NCBI GenBank assembly: GCA_002491245.1
Contig: DKVO01000021.1
Coordinates: 1-64,000 of the forward strand
Direction of reading: 5' to 3'
Length of the DNA stretch: 64,000 bases
Source of the DNA: Porphyromonadaceae bacterium UBA7176
GTDB taxonomy: Bacteria > Bacteroidota > Bacteroidia > Bacteroidales > Muribaculaceae
Position 1 is the first letter of the stretch, and each line of letters opens with the position of its first letter. Below are positions 17,470 to 26,770 of the stretch, one piece after another. The notes beneath the pieces were generated by a model. It did not search any database. It worked only from the letters and a program-made list of their open reading frames with translations, and was not told the DNA's origin. Made by a program: the position numbers and the translations under genes.

Positions 17470-17711
17470 GCCTTGTGTCCTCCGATCTGTCGGTTGCGTT
17501 CGATCTGCGTTGCTCCGTCAGTGAAGTTCAAACCTTTCAGTACAGAATTTTTGCCAAATTGCTTCCTCAGTCTGAGAATGGCTAACTGTTGGCGATGCTC
17601 TTTGGCAAGAGCCTCTTCTTCTGCTCGACGGTGACGCCTTTCTTCCTCATAATCGGTAAACAGATCAAGCTGAATTACGTGCCGTCGCTTCGGTATTTTA
17701 TCTTCAGGCAT
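17466..17711 (-). CDS. C-terminal tail of the Y-family polymerase, separated by an in-frame TAG
   Basis: An 81-codon open frame that is not an independent gene by resemblance. It carries QLDLFTDY, then KQFGKNSVLKG and the terminal IGGHKA, which in UvrX-type polymerases of Firmicutes form the C-terminus of the polymerase itself. It is in the same frame as the upstream polymerase. The 57 bases between them translate without a stop (RIVDPALLIRRLSISVNRL), again as in full-length homologues. Only the TAG at 17771-17769 parts the two. The ATG at 17711 may serve as an internal start or may simply be an internal methionine. Confidence 0.75.
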   Translation of the reverse strand: MPEDKIPKRRHVIQLDLFTDYEEERRHRRAEEEALAKEHRQQLAILRLRKQFGKNSVLKGLNFTDGATQIERNRQIGGHKA

Positions 17712-17768
17712 CAGTCTGTTGACAGATATAGATAGCCTTCGAATGAGCAGTGCCGGATCGACTATACG

Positions 17769-18950
17769 CTAGAAAAGACCGGCAACTTGGTGCATTATGA
17801 TACGGGAGGATGAAGTATAGCGGTCAAAATTTGCTGTACCGTGAGCATGTCCCGGTACCTTACGGCCATAATGATCGGTAGTTATTTTGCCCTGATAACA
17901 CAACCCGAGCTTTGTGAGGTTCTCTATATCGTAACCCACCGTAAGCACCACCTGATTGGCAACAAGTCCTTTGTCGACAAGGTCGAGAGCCAATTCGTCG
18001 GCCATCTCACGGACCACGTTCAAAGCTTTGGCATAAGGGTAAGCGCTCGCCAACACCTGACCGCTCGATATCGACCGCGAGCCGGGGTGGTAAGATTTGA
18101 TGCAGTCCATCGTTACCGGTTCCCATCCCCATGCATGGTCGATAAGCAATTCGGCGTTGACACCGAATTGCCTGTAGAACCAATCCTCGTCGTAAAGCGA
18201 AGCCCGGGCGATGTCGCCCATAGTCCGCATACCGGCAGCCTCGAGCTTCCTGGCATAGCCCTTTCCGAGCCTCCAGAAATCAGTGAGAGGAGTGTGCGAC
18301 CACAGAAGCCGACGGTATTCCATCTCATCGAGTCCGGCAATACGAACGCCATCTTTGTCCGGCTGAATTTTCTTTGCCACTATATCCATCGCAACCTTGC
18401 AGAGGTAAAGATTTGTGCCTATACCTGCCGTTGCGGTTATTCCGGTCTCTTCCAACACTGCACGAATTATGGTCCTTGCCAACTCATGAGCAGTCATCCT
18501 GTAAGTGGGGAGATACGCTGTCGCATCAATAAAAACTTCATCGATGGAGTATACATGGATATCCTCAGGAGCGATGTAGCGCAGGTAGATGTTATAAATA
18601 CGTGTGGAGTAATCAATATACAGCTGCATCCTCGGGGTAGCCACTATATAGTCGATGGCAAGATCATGTCTGGCGGCAAGCTCGCGACCTGATGCCGATT
18701 TACCCCAACGGCCACGGCGAAAGTTGGCCTCGCGAACTTTCTGTACCACCTCAAACAGACGGGGGCGCCCGGGTATGCCATACGCCTTAAGCGCAGGAGA
18801 AACTGCAAGGCAGATAGTCTTTTCTGTCCTGCTTTTATCTGCGACAACAAGGCAAGCGTCGAGAGGGTCTAATTTCCTCTCCACACATTCGACAGAAGCG
18901 TAGAACGACTTCAGGTCAATAGCTATATATTGCCGCGGACTACTCATCAT
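17769..18950 (-). CDS. Y-family DNA polymerase (UvrX/DinB-like), truncated by an amber codon
   Basis: A translesion polymerase of the UvrX-like branch of DinB. The start is set at the ATG pair at 18950/18947, just before SSPRQYIAIDLKSFYASVEC, which holds the first catalytic aspartate. The second acidic pair is in YSIDEVFID (about residue 120). Helix-hairpin-helix and little-finger regions follow. The frame stops at TAG (17771-17769) right after HQVAGLF. The coding sense continues in the same frame to 17466, so the natural protein would be about 494 residues. This is a nonsense mutation, an assembly error or possible read-through. It is the first gene of a cassette with the YolD-like protein, and a -7 element lies just upstream. 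Confidence 0.88.
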   Translation of the reverse strand: MMSSPRQYIAIDLKSFYASVECVERKLDPLDACLVVADKSRTEKTICLAVSPALKAYGIPGRPRLFEVVQKVREANFRRGRWGKSASGRELAARHDLAIDYIVATPRMQLYIDYSTRIYNIYLRYIAPEDIHVYSIDEVFIDATAYLPTYRMTAHELARTIIRAVLEETGITATAGIGTNLYLCKVAMDIVAKKIQPDKDGVRIAGLDEMEYRRLLWSHTPLTDFWRLGKGYARKLEAAGMRTMGDIARASLYDEDWFYRQFGVNAELLIDHAWGWEPVTMDCIKSYHPGSRSISSGQVLASAYPYAKALNVVREMADELALDLVDKGLVANQVVLTVGYDIENLTKLGLCYQGKITTDHYGRKVPGHAHGTANFDRYTSSSRIIMHQVAGLF

Positions 18951-18977
18951 CACTATCGTAACTGATAATTTGTCCGG

Positions 18978-18985
18978 CAAAGATA
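18978..18985 (-). promoter_or_regulatory. Probable -7 element for the Y-family polymerase cassette
   Basis: TATCTTTG on the minus strand, 27 bases before the ATG. No good -33 element is visible. That position is occupied by one arm of the inverted repeat at 18988-19022. Confidence 0.5.
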
Positions 18986-18987
18986 GC

Positions 18988-19022
18988 AACGAGCCTGGGC
19001 AAGATTTAAGCCCAGGCTCGTT
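18988..19022 (-). terminator. Perfect 13-bp inverted repeat between yjbQ and the polymerase (terminator or operator)
   Basis: Arms AACGAGCCTGGGC (18988-19000) and GCCCAGGCTCGTT (19010-19022) with a nine-base loop. On the minus strand it follows yjbQ by 56 bases, so it could terminate that operon, but no T-run follows the stem. It directly abuts the -7 element of the polymerase cassette, so an operator role is possible. Confidence 0.5.
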
Positions 19023-19077
19023 AAAAAATATTTTCAGGTAAAGTCAAACCAGCGGCAAAATTTGGCCGGATTATCGA

Positions 19078-19491
19078 TTATTCGCCTGTTATTGTCGCGA
19101 CAATCTTTCTTGCACCGCCATAATTGCGGAACTCGCAGAGATATATTCCCTGCCATGTACCGAGATTAAGGCGTCCGTTGGTAATGGGTATGGTTATGGA
19201 GGGGCCGATAATCGACGTCTTTGCATGAGCCGGCATGTCATCGTCACCCTCCATCGTATGGATATAGAACAATTCCCTCTCTCTCACCAGGCGGTCGAAG
19301 ATGCTCTTCATATCTACCCGGACATCCGGATCAGCATTCTCGTTAATAGACAATGCTGCAGAAGTATGCTTGATGAAAAGATTGAGCAACCCGACCTTGG
19401 GCAAACCCGGGATATGGCTCATTATCTCATCTGTCACAAGATGAAAGCCATTCTTTCGAGGTCGGAGAGTAATTTCTATCTGCTGCCACAT
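19078..19491 (-). CDS. YjbQ/UPF0047 family protein (secondary thiamine-phosphate synthase type)
   Basis: A 137-residue YjbQ-family protein. The family forms a small trimeric beta-fold with metal-binding histidines. E. coli YjbQ has weak thiamine-phosphate synthase activity, though its true role is unknown (family knowledge). The conserved KHTSAALSINENADPDV and the later GTWQGIYLCEFR segment are intact. Last gene of the six-gene minus-strand operon, three bases after the AlaX-like gene. Length is normal. Confidence 0.9.
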   Translation of the reverse strand: MWQQIEITLRPRKNGFHLVTDEIMSHIPGLPKVGLLNLFIKHTSAALSINENADPDVRVDMKSIFDRLVRERELFYIHTMEGDDDMPAHAKTSIIGPSITIPITNGRLNLGTWQGIYLCEFRNYGGARKIVATITGE

Positions 19492-19494
19492 AAG

Positions 19495-19956
19495 CTATTG
19501 ATCTAACTTGAATACTATGCGTTGAACCCCGTCGGTATATCGGCTGCTGGTTATGCGGAAAGTACCGATCTCACTCGTTCTTTTCACATGTGTTCCGGCG
19601 CAAAGACAATGGTCATAGTCTCCGACATGTACAACTCTCACCGTATCGGAAGCACCATCCGGCAGACGGCTCATGTCGAACCGTTTCATGGCATCAGCCT
19701 GAGTAATATACTCTTCCGTAATTTCTACATCCTCTTCTACAATTCCGTTGATATAGTCTTCGAGCGACCTAAGTTCACCTTCGGTCAATGCTTTGGGCAG
19801 ATGATAGTCGAGTTTCGACTTCTTGCGTTCGATATGGGCGCTGAATGCCCGGCCATGCCCGTAACGGCGAGCCATCTCTCCGTTGAGAAGATGCTCGGCT
19901 GTGTGCATCGGAGGAAACTCCTGTTTGTTATGTTCGTTCAAAATAGATGTATCCAT
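19495..19956 (-). CDS. AlaX-type alanyl-tRNA editing protein
   Basis: A free-standing homologue of the alanyl-tRNA synthetase editing domain, which hydrolyses mischarged Ser- or Gly-tRNA(Ala). Both halves of the zinc site are visible: HTAEH near the N-terminus and CAGTH near the C-terminus. The ATG at 19956 is preferred over a TTG at 19980 that would overlap the SpoIID stop, since homologues begin close to HTAEH. It is short (about 153 residues), fitting the AlaX-S/M type without the N-terminal glycine-rich domain. Its place between SpoIID and YjbQ has no obvious functional logic. Confidence 0.88.
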   Translation of the reverse strand: MDTSILNEHNKQEFPPMHTAEHLLNGEMARRYGHGRAFSAHIERKKSKLDYHLPKALTEGELRSLEDYINGIVEEDVEITEEYITQADAMKRFDMSRLPDGASDTVRVVHVGDYDHCLCAGTHVKRTSEIGTFRITSSRYTDGVQRIVFKLDQ

Positions 19957-19976
19957 CTGGGTTTTAATATCATCGG

Positions 19977-21287
19977 TCAATATATCGTGGTCAGCTCAGC
20001 ACCGGGGAAATAGTGATAGAGAATAGAATCGTAGGCATATCCACGCGCACTCATTACAGCCGCTCCAATTTGGCACAGGCCAACTCCATGTCCCCAACCG
20101 GCACCGTGGAGCGTAAATTCTTCAGGCAAACCATCAGCACCGGTTTTGCCATGCTCAACGATGAAGGCGGAGCTATAGAGATGACTCGGCGACAATGTAC
20201 GTCTTATCTCAAGTTCTTTACCGATTATCATAGTGCGTTTCGTTCCGGTGATGCGTAGACGTGTCATGCGTCCTGAACGACCGCGGCTGAGTGGCTCGAG
20301 CGACACGATTCCGCCAAAATCGATACCCGAACGGCGATGTACAAGAGCTGCAAGTTCATCTTGCCGGTAGTTTACCTCCCAACGGTAGAAATCGGCTGTC
20401 TCGCGGTCGTAGTTATTCAACACACGCCCAAGAATATCCGGATCGGAAGTGTTGCAGTAAGCCTCCGGGCGACCTGCAATCCAGCTACGCGCATTATCCT
20501 CATCCCTCAAGTCGGGGAAATTATCCTCCGCATCACTGTCACGCCGTGCTTTCAGATAACTGTGAGGGACATCTTCCCAACAGTTCTCAAACTCTTCGAG
20601 CACACCTCCGCAGCATTTTGAGAACCGTGCATCGCACACATTACCGTCAGCATCGGTCAAAACAAGTCCGCGCGTGGCCTCCACAGCCCGGAGCACTGTA
20701 GGAGTCGTGCGGCGAGTGATACCCTGATAGCGTTGGCAATGGTCGTCGGCGCAGACATCAAAATTGACATGGTCCTCACGATCATACCAACGCACAATTT
20801 CATCGTCGGAGACAGTACACGACGGTTCCTTGACCTCTTTATTCCGATTGAGTATCTGGGCGAGAAGCCAACTACGCGAGATAACGGCATGAGCCTTGAG
20901 AAATTCTTCATCGGCAGTGGCGCTCATCTCCGACGAAATGACGCTCATAAGATATTCCTCAATCGGCAAGCGGTTTATAAGCGTCAGCCCATCTCGCTCA
21001 ACTATAATCTTTACCGCTCCGGTAAAACGCTGCGTTTCCTTGCGCTCCCAATGGAAATTGACTCCTATGGTAACATCGGCCACATCGAAAGTAGCATCAA
21101 GGCTTACGGGCGAAAATTCGAGCGTATCGTACACCTCTCCTCGCCACTCCACCTTGCCGTCGCCTGACAAGGAAAAGGTCAGAGGCCCTTCGATGGCCTC
21201 TCCGGTGCTTTCCAATATATATTGGCCGTTGAAGACGACTTGCAGCACGTGGGCGTTCATTATCCCTACGGTGATAGTAGGTTCCAT
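19977..21287 (-). CDS. SpoIID/LytB-domain protein
   Basis: A 436-residue SpoIID-family protein. SpoIID proteins are lytic transglycosylases or amidase enhancers that act on denuded peptidoglycan glycans. The ATG at 21287 is used; the frame could open at a TTG at 21293. The SpoIID core runs from about residue 105 (LPIEEYLMSVISSEM) through SRSWLL and the cysteine-bearing SKCCGG segment to the C-terminal GWGHGVGLCQIGA, the family's signature. No signal peptide is evident, which is unusual for a wall-acting enzyme. It is encoded four genes after an amidase-like exoprotein in the same operon, which suggests a joint cell-wall role. Confidence 0.88.
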   Translation of the reverse strand: MEPTITVGIMNAHVLQVVFNGQYILESTGEAIEGPLTFSLSGDGKVEWRGEVYDTLEFSPVSLDATFDVADVTIGVNFHWERKETQRFTGAVKIIVERDGLTLINRLPIEEYLMSVISSEMSATADEEFLKAHAVISRSWLLAQILNRNKEVKEPSCTVSDDEIVRWYDREDHVNFDVCADDHCQRYQGITRRTTPTVLRAVEATRGLVLTDADGNVCDARFSKCCGGVLEEFENCWEDVPHSYLKARRDSDAEDNFPDLRDEDNARSWIAGRPEAYCNTSDPDILGRVLNNYDRETADFYRWEVNYRQDELAALVHRRSGIDFGGIVSLEPLSRGRSGRMTRLRITGTKRTMIIGKELEIRRTLSPSHLYSSAFIVEHGKTGADGLPEEFTLHGAGWGHGVGLCQIGAAVMSARGYAYDSILYHYFPGAELTTIY

Positions 21288-21289
21288 AT

Positions 21290-22228
21290 TCAATTCCGGT
21301 TTTGAAGTTTCACAACAACTTCGGCAAGTTCGTCAGTGCCGGAACATATCTCTTTCAAAGTGCGGCTCAGTGTATCGGTGTCGAAGCGCTCGAAGTCGAC
21401 GAGACGTGGAGTCACGAAAACACCACCCATGTCGACCGCCGCCGGACTAAGCATCATGCAGGAGTCGCCTTCGGTCCCATAGAACGACGGACGATGACGC
21501 TTACGGGGCACGACAACAAGCCTCGTTGCACGACCGGTGCTGTATGCAAGCATATTGAGCATCGGTTCACTGTCACCATCGGCTACAGGAAGTGACTCCG
21601 ATAAAAGATCAAACATCTGTTCGCCGGCCTCAGGAGTTATGGCATCGATTACAAACATTTTCACAGGCAAGGAGTCAACAATCCCGAGAGAGGCTTCCGC
21701 ACAATTTTTCAAAATACTTATATCGGCCTTCTCAAGATTGGCGGCAAGCGGAAGGAAGTCGCTGTTTCCGGCCTGGAAGTGGAAGTGGTCGGGGGCAGAG
21801 GCACCACAGCACGGCCCGTTGTAGAAAACCGTGTATCCCTCGAGTTCCGAGGCAAGACGCAACATGTCGGCAACGGCACCTCGGCACGACTGTGGCACAT
21901 GATCAGTGCACGGCACCGTGAAATGGCGCGGAAAAATCGGAAAAGGATTGACGAGGATCACATACCGTCCACCCCACTCCATTCCCTGTTGGCACTCCGG
22001 CCTGTTGTCGGAGCACAGAAAACATTTACGCGCCTTTATCGAGGCCGCATCGACCTTGGCTCCGGACGATACAGCTCTGGCCGGATTGAACTGCACACGG
22101 AAGTGCATACCGCCAAAGTCGAGGTCTTTTACCTTCACTTCGGTCAAGGCCGCATAGTTAGCAGCAGCAGATGGCCATTCATTCAGCTGCGATTGCAGCA
22201 AGCTCTCGATTTCCCGGGCTGAAGTCAT
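21290..22228 (-). CDS. DUF4922 protein, HIT/GDP-sugar phosphorylase-like
   Basis: A 312-residue DUF4922 protein. The motif DHFHFQAG (around residue 165) is of the H-x-H-x-Q type found in the HIT superfamily of nucleotidyl transferases. The surrounding [13 protein letters not shown] and KARKCFLC segments resemble the GDP-hexose phosphorylases (VTC2/GDPGP1 relatives). A role in breaking or exchanging a nucleotide-sugar bond is inferred. It overlaps the glycosyltransferase upstream by four bases and abuts SpoIID downstream. The substrate is unknown. Confidence 0.8.
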   Translation of the reverse strand: MTSAREIESLLQSQLNEWPSAAANYAALTEVKVKDLDFGGMHFRVQFNPARAVSSGAKVDAASIKARKCFLCSDNRPECQQGMEWGGRYVILVNPFPIFPRHFTVPCTDHVPQSCRGAVADMLRLASELEGYTVFYNGPCCGASAPDHFHFQAGNSDFLPLAANLEKADISILKNCAEASLGIVDSLPVKMFVIDAITPEAGEQMFDLLSESLPVADGDSEPMLNMLAYSTGRATRLVVVPRKRHRPSFYGTEGDSCMMLSPAAVDMGGVFVTPRLVDFERFDTDTLSRTLKEICSGTDELAEVVVKLQNRN

Positions 22229-23694
22229 CGTTTTTCTGTTTTGTTGAGCGCTATGCGTGCGCGAAGTTCCCAGGTGCGTATGCGGTCTTTATAGAGATTA
22301 TTCGCGTTGGTCTTGGCTATGTCGAGAGCATGGTCGGAGTTGTCTTCCCAACGGCGGCAAAGGTACACTACATCATAGACACGTCCGATGCGATGGCGGC
22401 GCGAAAAGGCCAGACCAAGGGCATAATCTTCGCCATAGCTTGTGTTGGGCACATGTATCCGGCGCAACATCGGTGTAAAGAAAGCACGAGGCGCACCGAG
22501 ACCATTGATACGCAGCGCATTGTTGCGACCGTTGTCGGGTGTCCATTCCTTATGGTCGATCACGCCGGGGGGGATGGTGTTAAGATCGATATCGGTGAGA
22601 CGATAAGAACCTACAACCATCGCTGCATCGTTGTCGTAGAATGCCTTTACCATTTTTGCAAGGGTATTTTCGTCGGCATATACATCATCGCTGTCGAGCT
22701 GCACGCAGAACTTACCTGCCTTGGGATGGTTTGCCCCTACATTCCAGCATCCACCGATACCGAGGTCGTCGCGACAAGGCACGATGTGTATCACTCTGTT
22801 ATCTCCGGTAAACTCTTCGATAGCCTCGCTCGTTCCGTCGGTGCTGTGGTTGTCTACAATAATGAGGTTGAAGGCAAAATCAGTTTTCTGACCCAACACA
22901 CTGCGGATTGCGTCGCGGATAGTACGCACACGGTTGCGCACAGGGATAATCACCGATGCTTCATATTCGAACTCCTCGCAGTCGAAATCTACCGAGTCAA
23001 ACTCCGGTTTGAGATAGCCGCCTACTGTTTTGAGATGCGCCGTACAGGCATCTTCCATCTCAATCTGCACATTGCGGTTCTTGGGATCGACATAGGCGAA
23101 ATGAGCTTCACCCTCCGATGCCTCGGGGACTGCAGTTTCAGTATAAAGGTACTCGCTTATATGGACAGGCAGTGCCATCCGGCTCAGTCGCAAACGAAGA
23201 TCGTAAAAACCGGCGGCTTCATAATCTTTGTCCATACCGGCAACGGCAGCCTTGAAAGCGGCGGTATCGAACATCACGAGAGGACCGAAATCGAAATCGT
23301 CGCGCAACGAGCCTTCCTGACAATCTATTGCCGGGACATTGCTCTTCGACTCACCAATCTTGACATAACGGTCGGCATAAACCATGACTCCTCTACTGTC
23401 GCGCAGTATCCTCATCATGCGCTCGAGAGCGAAGTAGCCCAGAGTAAGAGTATTGCGGCTCCGGTAGAGCAATATGAATTCTTCGCCAGCCGCATCGGCT
23501 ATCGCACGCATAGTGGCGGTGGAGTCGAGCTTGCCGATATATATGATGCCGCATCCTTCCGGAGTAACGGCTGCAGTATCGGTAGCCAAAAGCGTGATCT
23601 TACCTACTGTATTCTCTGCTTTCAGGGCTTTGACTGTAGCCCCGGCCTGCGCCTCACTCACATAGGGAAGGAAGCAATGTATCTGTTCGTGCAT
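22225..23694 (-). CDS. Family 2 glycosyltransferase with an extra N-terminal GT-A-like region
   Basis: A 489-residue glycosyltransferase. The C-terminal half (about 245-460) is a classic GT2 domain: [29 protein letters not shown], and the metal-binding QLDSDD, with a [13 protein letters not shown] segment of the acceptor-side type. The N-terminal 240 residues look like a second, degenerate GT-A fold ([27 protein letters not shown]). No membrane segment is seen, so it acts in the cytoplasm. It sits 13 bases after the amidase-like gene and overlaps DUF4922, so it probably works on a glycan made or recycled by this operon. Acceptor and donor are not known. Confidence 0.87.
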   Translation of the reverse strand: MHEQIHCFLPYVSEAQAGATVKALKAENTVGKITLLATDTAAVTPEGCGIIYIGKLDSTATMRAIADAAGEEFILLYRSRNTLTLGYFALERMMRILRDSRGVMVYADRYVKIGESKSNVPAIDCQEGSLRDDFDFGPLVMFDTAAFKAAVAGMDKDYEAAGFYDLRLRLSRMALPVHISEYLYTETAVPEASEGEAHFAYVDPKNRNVQIEMEDACTAHLKTVGGYLKPEFDSVDFDCEEFEYEASVIIPVRNRVRTIRDAIRSVLGQKTDFAFNLIIVDNHSTDGTSEAIEEFTGDNRVIHIVPCRDDLGIGGCWNVGANHPKAGKFCVQLDSDDVYADENTLAKMVKAFYDNDAAMVVGSYRLTDIDLNTIPPGVIDHKEWTPDNGRNNALRINGLGAPRAFFTPMLRRIHVPNTSYGEDYALGLAFSRRHRIGRVYDVVYLCRRWEDNSDHALDIAKTNANNLYKDRIRTWELRARIALNKTEKR

Positions 23695-23707
23695 ATTTCG
23701 TTTGTAT

Positions 23708-26611
23708 TTATTTATCTAAAAAATCGAGGATCTGCCTCATAAGATGCGACCTGGCTTCAGCTCCGTCCATCGTCTCGAATGGGAAACCGATCACCACAGT
23801 CTGGTAAGAGCCTGCATCGTAGGCACTGCCGGCCGGAATATTGTTTTCGCCGAAACGGAGCAAGGTCGCTCCACGGCTTTTGTCGGAAGGCATAACTCCG
23901 TCGGGCGACTCTACTACATAACAATCGCTCCCCGGTGTCTGGTTGAATGTATACGAACCTTTACCGAATGCTTTGTATTGCGTCGGCACAAGGTAGGCAC
24001 TGCCGCAGACAGCCGCACGTTCGGCCCGAAGGTCGCAGCCAAGCACATTTTTTGCAAAGTCGCGGTCTGCTGCAACTGTCACCGCATCGGAATATGGGTT
24101 TGCAAGCAAATCGGACGCCACATAGGAACCCGACACAAAGAAATCTGTTCCCTTGCCAGAGAGATCTTTGATACGCGCCTGCATCTCAGGGGTGAATGAT
24201 TTGCAATCAGTACCGTAGGCTCCGCGTCCACGTTTGATTTCTTTTTGTTTCCCGAGGATTATATCGACAGTTTCCGGTACATCCGCCGCCTTGGCGAATG
24301 CCTCGGCACTACTCGAGATAAACGACCGTCCGGCATCGGCGATAGCCTTACCGTGAGTGTAGACATAGTCGAAACTATTGCCGGCGACAACCTTGTCTTC
24401 ATAGTTCGAACGGGAGTTTCCGAAGCCCGAGTCATCGTCGTCGGACCAGGGCAAAGAGCGGTCGAACTCAAACTGCGGACCTGTGAACGATATGTCGCAG
24501 AGATATGGGACTCCTCCATCCTTACTGCTGTCGAAGCCGGCCATAGAACCGCCGTCGAACCAATCTGGAGCGCTGACACGGGTAAACCCGTTGACAACCG
24601 TCACCTGACGCCCACCTTTGTTGCAGAGCGCGAGCACCTCGCCGGGAAACGATACACCACCGTCGTTGCCTGCTATTATGCGGTAGGAATGTATGTCGCC
24701 GTCGGTCACGGTTACAGTCCATTCCGGCTCAGTAACTTTCGCTACAGGACGGAAGGCGCCTTCTCCGACCCGTTCTTCAACAATATAGTATGTCGGAGCA
24801 GCCGTAGGTTCGCGACGGTCGGTACGGGCCGCCCACGACAGTCTATACTTGTCCTTCCCCGAATTATTTATTGCAAAACTACGGACGGGCAACGGCTGTA
24901 CGACATAGTCGCGGCCGTCGCGGTGGGCCAGAAAGCGGAGAATGCCTTTGTATATGGCCCTCGACACCACAAAACGGAACGCAGGATCGAGGCCGTACTT
25001 CATATCTGCGAAGTTCTGATGCGACAGAAGCTCGAGCAGCATAGCCGGTACCTCGGGCGACCGGGCCTCGGCATACTGCTTGTCCCACATGCCGCGACGC
25101 GCCCACTCGGGTTCGAATGTAGCCCTCACATCATCGACTATCGCGCTCATCACAAGGTCGGTATAGTCGCGCGATGCCGTCCGGTCACTGCCGTTGCCAA
25201 GCTTTCCTCCGGCCGTGGAATAAATACCGAGAGTACCGACAATTGAGTCGCCCATAAACGTGCCGGCATCGCTGTGAAAAGCGAAACTCATGTCGATTGG
25301 AACACCGAGACCTTTGGCGTCGGGCAGCATCGACGATCCGCCGGCAAGCCAGTTGACCCACAAGCCACGGCTACGGTAATCATCGTTGTAATCGTTGACA
25401 CATTCTGTTGGAGTGTACACAGAGTCGGGAGCACCGGCCCATTGGAGGAAATAACGCGCCCCCTCGGTAAAACGAGGATATCCGCTTGTGATTGGTTCGT
25501 AAGGAATGGCGGCATTACCATCCTCAACCACACGGGCCACATTACCCATGCCTCCACCAATCTTCACAGCATCGGCACTTACTTGTCCGTCACCACTCCC
25601 ACTAAGCTCCACCATCGCGGTTTTGTCACCGGCCTCGAACGGGAAATGACCGAGGTAGACCCATGTGCCGCCTCCCATACGTTGGTTTACGATAAACTCA
25701 TGGACGCCATCGGCAGCATTGACTGTGTAACGGGCTTCTTCGCTGCTCTCCGGCGTTGAGGCATAACTTACATATACCGCATAAACACCATCCTCCGGCA
25801 CCGCCGCGCTCCATCGGGCCGTGCCCTCGGTAAAGTTTACCGCCGTACCGGCCTCGAACGGATTATCGCCCTTGCCGAGACTTGCCTTTGTATATGCGAA
25901 ACCTTTCGAATGCTTGCCTTCCATCGGGCCATAAAGAGCAAACAAGCCGGAGGTATACTCGGAAGCATCGTTATCTATGATCAACTCAATCCGCTTGGTA
26001 TCGCGTTCGCGCGGACTCAGCACATAAGCCCCGGCATTTTCGAGCATGGGCATCAGAAACGGCACCACATATCCTTGGGTGTAGAGATCTTCAACCGTGC
26101 CGAACATCCTCGCACGCTGCCACTCCCAACGGTTGAGCGACGGCTCGAAATAGCGTCCGTGGCTTTGCCACACGGCGATATTCTTTCCATCGAGACCCAA
26201 CGGCGCGGCCTCTGCCCCGACACGCCGGACAAATGGCTTGACCTCGGTTGGCCCGGCAATATTTTTCTTTGCAAAAAGGACAAGTTTGTCGAGATTTTTA
26301 TCTTTGGCCAATATATTCACCTTATACTTGGCATACTTCGCCCCGAGAGCCTTGCGGCAATCATCCTTCAGGGCCGACATCTTTGCCGATGTCAGAGGGA
26401 TATATGCGCCGTTCTCGCCGAGTTTCACGGTAATGGTACGCTTGTTGTCATTGACTGTCACCGACTTCACCCTGACGTCGCCGAACCCGGTGACACCCGG
26501 CAGGTAATCACGCACCACGTCTTCCACCGCAGCCTCACGCACACCGCCAAATACAGGCATGACAATAGCCGCGGCACAAGCCAGGCCCAATACCCTGTTC
26601 TTATATTTCAT
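23708..26611 (-). CDS. Exported amidase-like protein with golvesin/xanthan-lyase-type domain
   Basis: A 967-residue exported protein of the Bacteroidales type often labelled xanthan lyase. The ATG at 26611 gives a signal peptide ([22 protein letters not shown]); the frame is open further upstream, but that would bury it. Residues about 125-190 ([15 protein letters not shown]) and about 470-590 (AFHSDAG, then [13 protein letters not shown]) match the scattered parts of an N-acetylmuramoyl-L-alanine amidase (Amidase_3) domain. Inserted between them is a golvesin C-terminal-like beta domain (about 270-360). A fibronectin-III-like stretch and a C-terminal region of unknown fold (about 690-967) follow. 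First gene of the six-gene operon with its own promoter. Peptidoglycan action is inferred. Confidence 0.75.
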   Translation of the reverse strand: MKYKNRVLGLACAAAIVMPVFGGVREAAVEDVVRDYLPGVTGFGDVRVKSVTVNDNKRTITVKLGENGAYIPLTSAKMSALKDDCRKALGAKYAKYKVNILAKDKNLDKLVLFAKKNIAGPTEVKPFVRRVGAEAAPLGLDGKNIAVWQSHGRYFEPSLNRWEWQRARMFGTVEDLYTQGYVVPFLMPMLENAGAYVLSPRERDTKRIELIIDNDASEYTSGLFALYGPMEGKHSKGFAYTKASLGKGDNPFEAGTAVNFTEGTARWSAAVPEDGVYAVYVSYASTPESSEEARYTVNAADGVHEFIVNQRMGGGTWVYLGHFPFEAGDKTAMVELSGSGDGQVSADAVKIGGGMGNVARVVEDGNAAIPYEPITSGYPRFTEGARYFLQWAGAPDSVYTPTECVNDYNDDYRSRGLWVNWLAGGSSMLPDAKGLGVPIDMSFAFHSDAGTFMGDSIVGTLGIYSTAGGKLGNGSDRTASRDYTDLVMSAIVDDVRATFEPEWARRGMWDKQYAEARSPEVPAMLLELLSHQNFADMKYGLDPAFRFVVSRAIYKGILRFLAHRDGRDYVVQPLPVRSFAINNSGKDKYRLSWAARTDRREPTAAPTYYIVEERVGEGAFRPVAKVTEPEWTVTVTDGDIHSYRIIAGNDGGVSFPGEVLALCNKGGRQVTVVNGFTRVSAPDWFDGGSMAGFDSSKDGGVPYLCDISFTGPQFEFDRSLPWSDDDDSGFGNSRSNYEDKVVAGNSFDYVYTHGKAIADAGRSFISSSAEAFAKAADVPETVDIILGKQKEIKRGRGAYGTDCKSFTPEMQARIKDLSGKGTDFFVSGSYVASDLLANPYSDAVTVAADRDFAKNVLGCDLRAERAAVCGSAYLVPTQYKAFGKGSYTFNQTPGSDCYVVESPDGVMPSDKSRGATLLRFGENNIPAGSAYDAGSYQTVVIGFPFETMDGAEARSHLMRQILDFLDK

Positions 26612-26672
26612 TTTGCTATGTAGTCTTTTTCGTTGTTCATGCAAGAGCATGGCGATACACACTCCCACATTA

Positions 26673-26703
26673 CAAAATTAGTATATCAGGGTGTAATACC
26701 AAA
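26673..26703 (-). promoter_or_regulatory. Promoter of the six-gene amidase-like/GT2/DUF4922/SpoIID operon
   Basis: Minus strand: TTTG (26703-26700), 19 bases, TAATTTTG (26680-26673), 61 bases before the ATG at 26611. It is divergent from the fabG promoter. Confidence 0.8.
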
Positions 26704-26713
26704 ATAATAATCG

Positions 26714-26744
26714 TTGCCCGTTCAGATTTTTTTTGCTAATTTTG
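26714..26744 (+). promoter_or_regulatory. Promoter of fabG
   Basis: TTG (26714-26716), 20 bases, TAATTTTG (26737-26744), 26 bases before the ATG at 26771. Confidence 0.75.
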
Positions 26745-26770
26745 CACTTAGTTTAATAAATAACACCAGC

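Noticed and set aside
22171..23742. A 523-codon open frame antisense to the GT2 gene
   Set aside because: The opposite strand encodes a clear glycosyltransferase over the same span with overlapping operon neighbours. The antisense product has no recognisable domain.
24245..25246. A 333-codon open frame antisense to the amidase-like gene
   Set aside because: The minus-strand gene has a signal peptide, promoter and domain structure. The plus-strand frame has none.
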